NCBI GenBank assembly: GCA_937873135.1
Contig: CALMVQ010000152.1
Coordinates: 47,540 to 111,539 of the forward strand
DNA: 64,000 bases
Direction of reading: 5' to 3'
Source of the DNA: an uncultured Scytonema sp.
GTDB taxonomy: Bacteria > Cyanobacteriota > Cyanobacteriia > Cyanobacteriales > Nostocaceae
The position numbers and the translations under genes were made by a program. The stretch's first letter is position 1. Each line of letters opens with the position of its first letter. Below are positions 8,459 to 16,740 of the stretch, piece after piece. The notes under the pieces are model-generated. The model did not search any database and was not told the origin of the DNA. It was given only the letters and a program-made list of their open reading frames with translations.

Positions 8459-9952
8459 TCAATCCCGGTTGTCTATTTGGGCGCGTTGCAAACCACCAGA
8501 AAAGTCTACATAGACGGTTTTCCATTCTGTAAACACTTCCATTGCAGTTGTACCAGCTTCCCGGTGTCCGTTTCCAGTTTGTTTGACACCGCCAAAAGGT
8601 AAATGTACTTCTGCACCAATTGTGGGACCGTTGATATAAGTTATACCTGCTTCGATATCGCGCATGGCAGCAAAAGCACGGTTAATATCGCGGGTGTAGA
8701 TTGATGAAGAAAGACCGTATGGTGTATCGTTAAGGATCGCGATCGCCTCTTCAAAAGAGTTTACTTCAATTAAGACAACCACGGGTCCGAATATTTCTTC
8801 ACGCGCCACCCGCATCTTCGGAGTGACAGAATCGAGAACAGTTGGTTGAAAGAAGTTGCCGTGCTGCAATTCCCCCTCATTGGCGACTTTTCCACCTATT
8901 AATACCTTTGCACCTTCTTCACGAGCAATCTCGAGATACTGACTTACACGTTGCAGTTGAGATGCATTCACTAATGCTCCAACATCAGTGTTGGGATCAG
9001 TACCAACACCTAGGCGTAATTTGCTGGTACGCTCAAGGAGCATTGTGGTAAACTGTTCTTTGATATCGTGGTGTAAAAGCAGACGACTTGTAGCGGTACA
9101 GCGTTGACCGGAAGTACCGAATGCTCCCCAAACCGCACCTTCAAGAGCTAGTTCCAAGTCTGCATCTTCCATCACAATTTGAGCGTTTTTGCCACCCATT
9201 TCCAGACAGACACGTTTGTGAGTGCGTCCGCAAGTTTCGCCAACAAAAGCACCCGTTTCCGAAGAACCGGTAAAAGAGACTAAGTCAACATCAGGGTGTT
9301 CCACTAAAGCTTTCCCTGCTTCTTCTCCCAATCCATGTATCAGGTTAACAACTCCCGCAGGCAAACCCGCTTGTTGAAAAATCTCAATGAGTTTGGTTGC
9401 ACAAGCAGGGGTATCTTCAGCAGGTTTCAGAATAACAGTATTGCCGCACACTAGGGCTGGCATCGCTTTCCAGCAAGGGATGGCAATGGGGAAATTCCAC
9501 GGTGTAATCAAGGCACAAACTCCGATGGGCAATCGCATTGTCATTGCGAATTTATTCGGCATTTCCGAAGGTGTTGTTTGCCCGAAGAGTCGTCGCCCTT
9601 CACCTGCACTGTACAAGGCACAATCAATCCCCTCTTGCACATCTCCCCGCGCCTCTGTTAGGGGTTTACCCATTTCTCGACTCATCAACAGGGCAAGTTC
9701 TTCTTTATACTGAAGTAACAGTTCTCCTACTTTATATATATATTCTGCTCTTGCTGGGGCAGGGACGAGTCGCCACGTTCGGTAAGCCTGACGCGCAGCA
9801 ACAACTGCGGCATCCACATCAGCAGTTACTGAACGGGGAAAGGTAGCAACAAGTTCGCTGTTCACAGCCGGGTTGCGGCTTTCTAAAGTATCTCCCGATA
9901 CAGCATTCAGCCATTGATCGGCGATGTAGTTTTGACAAATAAGTGGAGTCAT
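8459..9952 (-). CDS. NAD(P)-dependent aldehyde dehydrogenase
   Basis: This 497-residue protein is a full-length ALDH superfamily member. It shows [15 protein letters not shown] for cofactor binding and FTGSSETG for the nucleotide fold. The general-base Glu is in [10 protein letters not shown] and the catalytic Cys in [12 protein letters not shown] (about residue 282). [10 protein letters not shown] and [12 protein letters not shown] complete the family pattern. The [20 protein letters not shown] stretch resembles enzymes that oxidise semialdehydes such as succinate, aminoadipate or 2-oxoglutarate semialdehydes. The nearby aminotransferase/DUF1338 operon would make a semialdehyde substrate reasonable, but the gene is transcribed separately and the substrate is not determined. 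Confidence 0.85.
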   Translation of the reverse strand: MTPLICQNYIADQWLNAVSGDTLESRNPAVNSELVATFPRSVTADVDAAVVAARQAYRTWRLVPAPARAEYIYKVGELLLQYKEELALLMSREMGKPLTEARGDVQEGIDCALYSAGEGRRLFGQTTPSEMPNKFAMTMRLPIGVCALITPWNFPIAIPCWKAMPALVCGNTVILKPAEDTPACATKLIEIFQQAGLPAGVVNLIHGLGEEAGKALVEHPDVDLVSFTGSSETGAFVGETCGRTHKRVCLEMGGKNAQIVMEDADLELALEGAVWGAFGTSGQRCTATSRLLLHHDIKEQFTTMLLERTSKLRLGVGTDPNTDVGALVNASQLQRVSQYLEIAREEGAKVLIGGKVANEGELQHGNFFQPTVLDSVTPKMRVAREEIFGPVVVLIEVNSFEEAIAILNDTPYGLSSSIYTRDINRAFAAMRDIEAGITYINGPTIGAEVHLPFGGVKQTGNGHREAGTTAMEVFTEWKTVYVDFSGGLQRAQIDNRD

Positions 9953-10184
9953 TAGCGGTGATTTCGTGTTCGGTTAATGAGTTGTAAATAAAATATAGGT
10001 TATTACTCCCCTTGCTCTCATGTATTACCTATATACATACTTTCTTTCTTTGCTTCTTGGGGTGCTGTTGTGGTTGATTTAATGGTTATTTGGGAGTAGT
10101 TACGCTCTTAACAGTCAAGCATAATGCGCTGAAGCGCAACTACGAACTTTATTATAAGTCTTCAATCGGACATGAGGTTGGTAG

Positions 10185-11045
10185 TTAGCTAATCGCTTTT
10201 TGTGCTTGATGACAAAGCTCTTCGTGAAACTGACTGTTACTGGCTAGTATTCCACCCCACTGATTGATATCACCAGTGTTGTACTGCAATGGCGTACCAT
10301 CAAAATGCGTGAACTGACCACCAGCTTCTGTTAAAATCAGTTCTGGCGCAGCCATATCCCAATCTTTGGGAGCAGATTTGCCAGAAAGGGAAATATAGAC
10401 ATCTGCCCTTTGTTCCACAATTGCAGCAATTTTACAACCGACACTGCCAATAGCTTTCTGCTGTTGACACGGTAATTTTTGCAGCAAGTTATCTAATGTT
10501 GCATTTCTGTGGGAGCGACTCACTACTACAGTTAAATCCTCAATGCGTTCTCGTGATGCCACTTTGACTGGAACCGTGCGAGCGCGAGTTTCTACAAACG
10601 CACCACCGCCTTTGAGTGCATAGTACAACTTTTCGGCTTCAGGGACTGCTACCACTGCCAAAACTGGATGTCTTTCCTTGACTAAGGCAATATGAACCGC
10701 GTACTCTCCTGTTTTTTCGATAAAGTCTCGTGTACCATCTAAAGGGTCGATGATCCACACCCACTCAGAATTCCCTTGCGAGTCTGATTGTGATTGATAT
10801 GTTTCTTCACTGATGTAGACAAAATCTTCTGTACCTAAAACTGCTTGTAAGTTCTCTAAAATAAATTGACTTACCGCCAGATCCGCAGCAGTTACAGGGT
10901 CATCTTGTTTGTATTGTACATCTAAGTTGCGTAGGCGTAGCCCGCCGCAGGCATCGCCTTTTTGATTGTAGTAAGACCTCAGGATTTCTGCTGCCCTCCA
11001 ACCCACAGAACAAGCTAGCTCTAGTATTTGTTGTATATCTTGCAT
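10185..11045 (-). CDS. cysQ: 3'(2'),5'-bisphosphate nucleotidase / inositol monophosphatase family (CysQ)
   Basis: The 286-residue protein carries the metal-binding phosphatase signatures WIIDPLDGTRDFIEKTGEYA (motif 1) and KDWDMAAPELILTEAGG (motif 2) plus an upstream Glu in YISEETYQ. CysQ enzymes dephosphorylate PAP from sulfate assimilation. An unusual DACGGLRLR peptide near residue 32 is encoded by a dispersed GC-rich DNA repeat (10929-10958) that also occurs inside another gene of this window. It sits before the conserved core and probably extends a surface loop. Confidence 0.85.
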   Translation of the reverse strand: MQDIQQILELACSVGWRAAEILRSYYNQKGDACGGLRLRNLDVQYKQDDPVTAADLAVSQFILENLQAVLGTEDFVYISEETYQSQSDSQGNSEWVWIIDPLDGTRDFIEKTGEYAVHIALVKERHPVLAVVAVPEAEKLYYALKGGGAFVETRARTVPVKVASRERIEDLTVVVSRSHRNATLDNLLQKLPCQQQKAIGSVGCKIAAIVEQRADVYISLSGKSAPKDWDMAAPELILTEAGGQFTHFDGTPLQYNTGDINQWGGILASNSQFHEELCHQAQKAIS

Positions 11046-11068
11046 CGGTTATTTATCAATATTTTTAC

Positions 11069-11932
11069 TTAATTCGAGCCTGACATCCAATGACGGGTGC
11101 CAAAAAACTGACAGGAAAAAGAAGCAATTTTAGCTGACAGCGAGAGTGCAGCAGGAAAACTTTCGTGTAAAATATAGTGACAAAAAGCACCGTGAAAAAT
11201 GTCTCCAGCCCCTAGTGTATCAATAGGTTGAATATTTGGCACTTCTAAAACCTCAATTTTATCACCTGTTAAATATTGAAGAGGTTTTTCTCCTTGAGTG
11301 ATAGCAATGTGAGGAATGCCTATGCCATGAAGATAGGCAAAAACTTCTTCTGTTGTGTGACACTCAGGGGGATAAAAATTAGCAGAACAAATGGCATAAT
11401 CCACAAAAGGTAAGATCTCGTCAAACCCTGGTTTCCAACTTCCACCATCGATAATAACTGGTATATTCCGGAGTTTAGCCATTTGGGAAATCGCCTTACC
11501 AACTGCCATTTGATGCCCATCGATCAACACGACATTAACATTTGACAAAATCTCTTCGGGGATTGCTTCGATGGTTGCTTGAGTTTGAACGGCGTTAATG
11601 GAAACAACAGCCCGTTCACCAGTCGTTTGGGTGACAATAATAGAGGAGACAGGTGGTGCTTGGGTTGTGCTGGGATTCAAATCAGCGATCGCCACTCGAT
11701 AAAAAGCCAAATCTCCTTTAATCAACTGCGTGACTGGATGAGAACCTACAACCCCCAACACGACAGCTTCATTACCCAAATGCCTAAAGGCTACAGCCGC
11801 ATTTGTTGCTGGACCACCTGCGGTTACGCTATAGTCAGAAGCGACAATCTTCTGATTGTTGCTGGGAGGAAAATCAGCAAGGTAAATTAGATCCAAGGTG
11901 ACTAAACCGACAAATAAACCGTGATGGGTCAT
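11069..11932 (-). CDS. PfkB-family carbohydrate/nucleoside kinase
   Basis: The protein has the PfkB layout: GLVTLDLIYLADFPP at the start, TAGGPATNAAVAFRHLG (substrate-binding region), and PIDTLGAGDIFHGAFCHYI, the C-terminal ATP/anion-hole signature with the catalytic Asp in GAGD. An ATG at 11962 would add ten residues encoded by a simple intergenic repeat, so the start at 11932 (MTHHGLFVG) is preferred. The substrate (ribose, fructose or other) cannot be told. The start faces rsmI across a short divergent spacer. Confidence 0.85.
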   Translation of the reverse strand: MTHHGLFVGLVTLDLIYLADFPPSNNQKIVASDYSVTAGGPATNAAVAFRHLGNEAVVLGVVGSHPVTQLIKGDLAFYRVAIADLNPSTTQAPPVSSIIVTQTTGERAVVSINAVQTQATIEAIPEEILSNVNVVLIDGHQMAVGKAISQMAKLRNIPVIIDGGSWKPGFDEILPFVDYAICSANFYPPECHTTEEVFAYLHGIGIPHIAITQGEKPLQYLTGDKIEVLEVPNIQPIDTLGAGDIFHGAFCHYILHESFPAALSLSAKIASFSCQFFGTRHWMSGSN

Positions 11933-11990
11933 TGGTAGTTGGTTATTGGTGACAAAGGACAATTGACAAACGACAAAGGATAAATGTCAT

Positions 11991-12863
11991 ATGCAAACCG
12001 ATCCAAAACCAAAAACACTTTACGTTGTCGGAACACCAATTGGCAACTTGGAAGATATGACTTTCAGGGGAGTGCGAATTTTGCAAACTGTGGATCTCAT
12101 TGCGGCGGAAGACACGCGGCACACAGGTAAGTTGCTTCAACATTTTCAAATTAAGACTCCTCAAGTAAGTTACCATGACCATAATCATCAGAGTCGGATT
12201 CCAGAATTATTAGATCATTTGGGGAATGGTAAGGCGATCGCCCTAGTCACTGATGCTGGTATGCCGGGAATTTCTGATCCTGGATATGAACTGGTGAAAG
12301 TCTGTGTTGAGGCTGGCATAGGAGTGGTACCAATTCCAGGCCCCAGTGCTGCAATTATAGCTTTGAGTGCAGCCGGACTACCAACCGAACGGTTTGTTTT
12401 TGAAGGATTTCTGCCAGCAAAAAGTCAGCAACGGCGAGAACATCTAGAATCTCTGAAAACAGAACTCCGCACGATCATTTTCTACGAGTCTCCCCATCGC
12501 TTGCGAGATACTTTACAAGATTTAGGAGAAATTTTGGGCAATGAGCGTCAAATTGTGCTAGCACGAGAGTTGACGAAGTTGTATGAGGAATTTCACCGGG
12601 CTTCGATAGCAGAGGTGATCGCTGATTATGGCGATCGCGAACCTCAAGGTGAATATACAATTATTGTTGCTGGTGCTTCACCCAGTCAACCGCAGTTTTC
12701 AGAAGCCGAGTTGAAAGCTGAGTTGACAAAGATTGTCAGTCAGGGAGTCTCGAGATCGCAAGCAAGCCGTCAGTTAGCAAAAGTTACCTCGCTTCCCCGT
12801 CGGCAACTTTATCAATTAGCACTTGCTATCAAAACAGTTGACCCAGACACAGAGAATAAGTAA
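11991..12863 (+). CDS. rsmI: 16S rRNA (cytidine1402-2'-O)-methyltransferase
   Basis: The 290-residue protein is a clear RsmI. It shows LYVVGTPIGNLEDMTFRG at the N-terminus, AAEDTRHTGKLL, VTDAGMPGISDPG and PIPGPSAAIIALSAAGLP, then IIFYESPHRL and a C-terminal helical tail typical of the family. It uses SAM to methylate the 2'-OH of C1402 in the ribosomal P site. Length agrees with the family. Confidence 0.95.
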   Translation: MQTDPKPKTLYVVGTPIGNLEDMTFRGVRILQTVDLIAAEDTRHTGKLLQHFQIKTPQVSYHDHNHQSRIPELLDHLGNGKAIALVTDAGMPGISDPGYELVKVCVEAGIGVVPIPGPSAAIIALSAAGLPTERFVFEGFLPAKSQQRREHLESLKTELRTIIFYESPHRLRDTLQDLGEILGNERQIVLARELTKLYEEFHRASIAEVIADYGDREPQGEYTIIVAGASPSQPQFSEAELKAELTKIVSQGVSRSQASRQLAKVTSLPRRQLYQLALAIKTVDPDTENK

Positions 12864-13412
12864 ACTATTACCGAATCAATTAACGCATCTACATTTTCCT
12901 GCCCTTAACTGCCCATCTTTAAAAGGAGTGGAATGAATAATGGTAGGGGGTGTGTTAGGTGTTGACTCAGATACTTATACTGATTTTCTACAAATGTATA
13001 AAATGTTACTTTGCCCATGTTCTGAATTCTGAGTGCTAGTTTACAAGTTAAATTAGCACTCAGCAAGTATTAGAAGACATGAGAAAACTCACCAGCAGCG
13101 TTACTCACCCTGGAGCGATAAGTCAAGGTAAGAACTTGTAACATGATAGAAAAAACCTTTTTTAGCTCGGTTTGTAGAACTGAGAATACTTCACTGACCC
13201 CTACAACGCTCAACCGGACTAATTGTGACGCTCGTTTTAACAAGCGTTCGTATTTCATCCGCGCAGTTAAAACTGCGCGGATGAAATACGTATCGAGAAT
13301 TTTTAGATGAGCCCATTCTAGATTTGCGCTAGTCCAAAATCTCTATCTTGTGATGAGGGTGATGAGAGAGTATGTCAAAATGGGAAAGATTGATTACGAG
13401 GAAAAAGTCAGA
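12864..13412. other. Spacer upstream of rpsU
   Basis: No gene is supported in these ~550 bases. The region contains a near-perfect long hairpin at 13249-13290, listed separately, and presumably the rpsU promoter and 5' leader. Confidence 0.55.
13249..13290. promoter_or_regulatory. Perfect 20-bp-stem hairpin upstream of rpsU
   Basis: CGTATTTCATCCGCGCAGTT at 13249-13268 is followed after AA by its exact reverse complement at 13271-13290. The stem is very stable with a 2-base spacer. It lies ~120 bp before the rpsU start. There is no T-run after it, so a simple terminator is not evident. It may be a leader structure or a dispersed palindrome. Confidence 0.7.
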
Positions 13413-13592
13413 ATGACCCAGGTGGTTTTAGGAGAAAATGAAGGAATCGATTCAGCTTTACGTCGGTTTAAGCGTCAAGTTTCTAAGGCAGGAATTTTAG
13501 CTGATGTTAAGTATCACAAGCACTTTGAAACTCAAGCAGAAAAGCGCAAACGCAAAGCCGTGGCAGCTCGACGCCAACGACGTTTTAAATGA
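13413..13592 (+). CDS. rpsU: 30S ribosomal protein S21
   Basis: [20 protein letters not shown] is the standard cyanobacterial S21 start, followed by RQVSKAGI and a basic tail ([17 protein letters not shown]), giving 59 residues. An in-frame extension reaches 13350, but its residues are not family-like. A GAGG ribosome binding site at about 13398 precedes the chosen ATG. S21 binds the 30S platform near the anti-Shine-Dalgarno. Confidence 0.93.
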   Translation: MTQVVLGENEGIDSALRRFKRQVSKAGILADVKYHKHFETQAEKRKRKAVAARRQRRFK

Positions 13593-13877
13593 ACAGACTA
13601 TGATGTCTACGTCGCTTAACGCTCATTATGTTAATCAAGCTACACGGCTCTCGTTATGATTGTTATAAAAAATTAGCTTTTCGGAAGCACGCATCTTCTG
13701 AGAGGTATGAATTAATAGCTTCAACAATGCCTTGAAGTCGATTGAGAACCTAGTTATGGTGAGATGGAGCAGCTAAATCGCTGCCCATCAACCCGACTCA
13801 AAGCGAGCATTCAGCTATTAGCACTTCAGAATTCATATCATGTGCGAATGCATGCGAAGAGAAAAACTAAGATGACA

Positions 13878-14519
13878 TTAAGACTTAGGAAAATCGATAG
13901 TACGGCTATTACAAATATTCATTGCCTTTTCAACTCCCTGCTTCAGACAAAGTTCCAAGCATTCAACAACATGTTGTAGTATAAGAGACATTAGATCGGT
14001 TTCAGCTTTGGAAAATCTCCCCAGCACAAAAGAAACAGAGTCTGATTCAGCACTAGAAGCAGAGTCTTTTGGTCTACCAATGCCGATCCGCAAACGGGGA
14101 AAATTTTGGGTACCGAGATGTGTGATCGTGCTTTTAATGCCATTATGTCCTCCAGCAGAACCAGATAAGCGTAGGCGAGTTTTGCCTAGAGGCAAATCCA
14201 TGTCATCATAAATCACGAGTACCGACTCAGGCGGCAATTTGTACCAATTTGTGACTGCCTGGATTGCTTGTCCTGACAAATTCATGTATGTCAACGGTTT
14301 AAGCAAACGAATTTTATCTTTCGTTGGTCCTATTCCTTCCCCATACTCCCCCTGAAACTTGCGGTTTTCCGTCAAAGAAATCCGCCAAGGACGGCATAAA
14401 GCATCGATAGCGGCAAAGCCGATATTGTGGCGAGTTTGGTCATACTTCGGTTCTGGATTTCCCAACCCTACAATCAGCTGGGGAATTACCAAAGCTTTTT
14501 GGGTAACACCTTCTGTCAC
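13878..14519 (-). CDS. pth: Peptidyl-tRNA hydrolase
   Basis: The 213-residue protein begins after a short tail with PQLIVGLGNPEPKYDQTRHN, which includes the catalytic His of TRHNIGF. It shows KPLTYMNLSGQAI and VIYDDMDLPLGKTRLR (catalytic Asp), then SGSAGGHNGIKS and RLRIGIGRP. Pth recycles peptidyl-tRNAs that drop off ribosomes. It lies just downstream of tatA on the same strand. Confidence 0.95.
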   Translation of the reverse strand: MTEGVTQKALVIPQLIVGLGNPEPKYDQTRHNIGFAAIDALCRPWRISLTENRKFQGEYGEGIGPTKDKIRLLKPLTYMNLSGQAIQAVTNWYKLPPESVLVIYDDMDLPLGKTRLRLSGSAGGHNGIKSTITHLGTQNFPRLRIGIGRPKDSASSAESDSVSFVLGRFSKAETDLMSLILQHVVECLELCLKQGVEKAMNICNSRTIDFPKS

Positions 14520-14610
14520 TCGATTTTAGATTTTAGTATACGAATATATCAGCTAAATCTAACACAAGAACAAACAAGACTTTGGGTTACTGTGGTTGAC
14601 AGCAGTTTTC

Positions 14611-14883
14611 TCAACTGTGTTGGACAGAATCGCTAGTTTCGTTCTCCACTTTAGATGGTTCTAGATGCTTGGGTTCTAGTTCTGCAGTAGTCTTAACAGC
14701 TTGTTCCAACTGAGATGTTTCTTTTTGAAACTCATTTTGAAACTCCCGAGAAGCCTCTTGAAAACCCTTTATCGCTTTTCCCATACTCCGACCAATCTCT
14801 GGCAGCTTTTTTGGACCAAAGATTAACAGCGCCACAACCATGATTAAAGCCATTTCCGGCAGACCCATACCAAATATATTCAT
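14611..14883 (-). CDS. tatA: Twin-arginine translocase subunit TatA/TatE
   Basis: The 90-residue protein has an N-terminal membrane helix (MGLPEMALIMVVALLIFGPK), the FGPKKLPEIGRSMGKAIKGF hinge and amphipathic helix, and an acidic, Gln/Glu-rich tail. This is the pore-forming subunit for export of folded proteins across thylakoid or plasma membrane. Confidence 0.93.
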   Translation of the reverse strand: MNIFGMGLPEMALIMVVALLIFGPKKLPEIGRSMGKAIKGFQEASREFQNEFQKETSQLEQAVKTTAELEPKHLEPSKVENETSDSVQHS

Positions 14884-14981
14884 AAGTCACCTAGTAAACC
14901 TATATATATAGTGTAAAGCTTTAAGGCTGTAAGGGGGTGGAGGCAGAAGAACACAGAAAAAAGGAACCTAGTGACCTAAAG

Positions 14982-15002
14982 AAAAACCCGGAATAGCCGG
15001 GT
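14982..15002 (-). terminator. Rho-independent terminator after psbH
   Basis: Read on the minus strand, ACCCGG-CTATT-CCGGGT is followed by TTTTTC. It lies 43 bases past the psbH stop codon and before tatA. Confidence 0.7.
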
Positions 15003-15044
15003 GTAAAATAAATTCTTATGTAAGCAGCAAAGCTTCTATATTGC

Positions 15045-15248
15045 TTATCTGCCTATGCTACTCCAATCAACTGTTACATCCTGAATTAGCAGCGATCTGT
15101 TGTAGAGTTGCAGAATAATGAGCAAAAACACGAGAAAGAGTGCCATAAAAACGCCCATGAGAGGAGTCGTACTCCAACCAGGCGCGACTTTACCATACTC
15201 TGAGTTTAAGGGTTTGAGAACATCTCCCAACCGAGTCCTTTGTGCCAT
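15045..15248 (-). CDS. psbH: Photosystem II reaction centre protein PsbH
   Basis: The 67-residue protein starts [20 protein letters not shown] and has the single membrane helix [20 protein letters not shown] followed by [10 protein letters not shown], exactly the cyanobacterial PsbH pattern. It sits next to CP47 in photosystem II. It is divergent from psbN across a 580-bp spacer. Confidence 0.97.
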   Translation of the reverse strand: MAQRTRLGDVLKPLNSEYGKVAPGWSTTPLMGVFMALFLVFLLIILQLYNRSLLIQDVTVDWSSIGR

Positions 15249-15828
15249 AATCCACCTAAGAGCTAGTTACCAAATGATATTTTAATCTTTTGTCAAATTC
15301 TACCAATTTACACTCCACTGTCCAAAGACAAGCGGATTCTGGAGACTTTTCAGTTAGCATATCCCTATTGTAAGGGTTCTCCGATTTAACAAATATGACA
15401 CAAAAGCGTGTTGATACTCTCTTGTGCTTCAAACGGGGGAACCCTAACGCCAAACGCCTGCAACGGTAAAACCGTATAGGCAGACTGGCTTCGCAAGGCA
15501 CTGGTTCGTCTCCTTACAGTATTTTGGGTGTCAACTTTCTTTCAATCCAAGGGTAAGTTTTATGCCTTGTACTGACCTGCCTATTGTACCATCAACAGAC
15601 TTCTTTTAAATCGGCACGATCTTAGGTAATTAGGTTGTCGCATTACCAATCGAAAAAACACTGCGCCGCGAATTCATGAGAACGTGTTACGATACTCTTT
15701 GTGGTAGGCAATAATCAGGACAGGTAACTGGAATCTGAATCTATTTGCAATCCCATACTTAAAAGCTAAGACACTTGTGTGTCAATAATTTTTAACGAAT
15801 ATAACGTCTCATAATTTCCCACTTTATT
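15249..15828. promoter_or_regulatory. Divergent promoter region between psbH and psbN
   Basis: No coding sequence is supported. Both photosystem II genes start at its edges and read outward, so it must carry both promoters. No confident -35/-10 pair could be assigned by eye. Confidence 0.5.
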
Positions 15829-15960
15829 ATGGAACCCGCAACAGTTTTCAGCATTTCCGTTGGCGCTATTGTCTTTGCGATCACAGCCGCAGCAATTTAC
15901 ACTTCATTTGGTCCTCCTAGCAAGGAACTAGATGACCCTTATGATGACCATGAAGATTAA
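15829..15960 (+). CDS. psbN: Photosystem II assembly protein PsbN
   Basis: A 43-residue frame starts MEPATVFSISVGAIVF and continues through one membrane helix to TSFGPPSKELDDPYDDHED. It is the canonical PsbN, needed for photosystem II assembly and repair rather than being a subunit. The divergent arrangement with psbH is typical. Confidence 0.95.
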   Translation: MEPATVFSISVGAIVFAITAAAIYTSFGPPSKELDDPYDDHED

Positions 15961-16096
15961 GATTTGTTTAAAAGCGTGGGGATATTCGCTGCGAACTGAC
16001 ATATCTTACACTTACGAATTATAAAATAAACTTATAAATCGGCGATGGACGCTAACCTTCACCCACCTTAATACATAAGCGGAATCGGGTCGTCCC

Positions 16097-16588
16097 ATGA
16101 CGCGCGGTGAAAAAGCCGTGTCGTTCAAGATCGAGGGAAAAACCTATACCTATTTGCAACCAGGCTGGTGGTGTTCGCTTGACGATCCTGACGACCAGGA
16201 AGGGCAATTGGTCGATGAAGACAATCAGATCGCGGATATGGCGCGGCGCACGGCAAAGGCTTTAGCCCACGGGGAAAAAGTGTTCGTGCCTGTGGTGATC
16301 CGCGCCATTCGTGTCATATGTGGCTTGACGCAACGGGAGGCGGGCAAGGTATTCGGTACGGGTGAAAAATCGTTTGAAAAATACGAGAGTGGAGAAATTC
16401 ACCCCTCAGCACCGACCAAGCGGCTGCTCAAGTTGGCAATGGAGCGACCAGAACTGTTTCGGTTGCCGGAAAATCGGCAAGTAGATGTTTTCCCTGACAA
16501 TGACGGCGCATTTGTCCATGAAGCTTTACGTGCAGCCCATATTGATCGGCTTTATTCACCCCTATTTGCCGAGTCAAAACGTTCTTAA
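16097..16588 (+). CDS. MqsA/HigA-like antitoxin, zinc knuckle apparently lost
   Basis: The C-terminal half is an XRE-type domain of the MqsA family: IRAIRVICGLTQREAGKVFG, then FEKYESGEIHPSAPTKRLLK and ERPELF. MqsA proteins normally begin with a CxxCG zinc domain. Here the chosen ATG falls after it: bases just upstream still read ESGRPM in frame, but a TAA precedes them. The gene looks 5'-truncated. Its codons (GCGCGGCGCACG, GAGGCGGGC) are more GC-rich than those of the neighbours, hinting at transfer. No toxin gene is adjacent. It may still bind DNA as a repressor. Confidence 0.6.
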   Translation: MTRGEKAVSFKIEGKTYTYLQPGWWCSLDDPDDQEGQLVDEDNQIADMARRTAKALAHGEKVFVPVVIRAIRVICGLTQREAGKVFGTGEKSFEKYESGEIHPSAPTKRLLKLAMERPELFRLPENRQVDVFPDNDGAFVHEALRAAHIDRLYSPLFAESKRS

Positions 16589-16740
16589 ACTTTCTTGCAG
16601 GGTGAGAATCATGAGATCTGCTTAAGGGGACTCCAAGAAATAAATTATCCAATTCTCAAACTCGACTTACTTCTTCTAATCCCCCTGGTCCCTGCTCTGT
16701 GCTCTCTTGCAGATTGATTATTTTTTTATTTGGAAGTTTC

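Noticed and set aside
13764..13979. 71-codon frame upstream of and overlapping pth
   Set aside because: Its second half is antisense to the C-terminal end of pth and it has no family resemblance.
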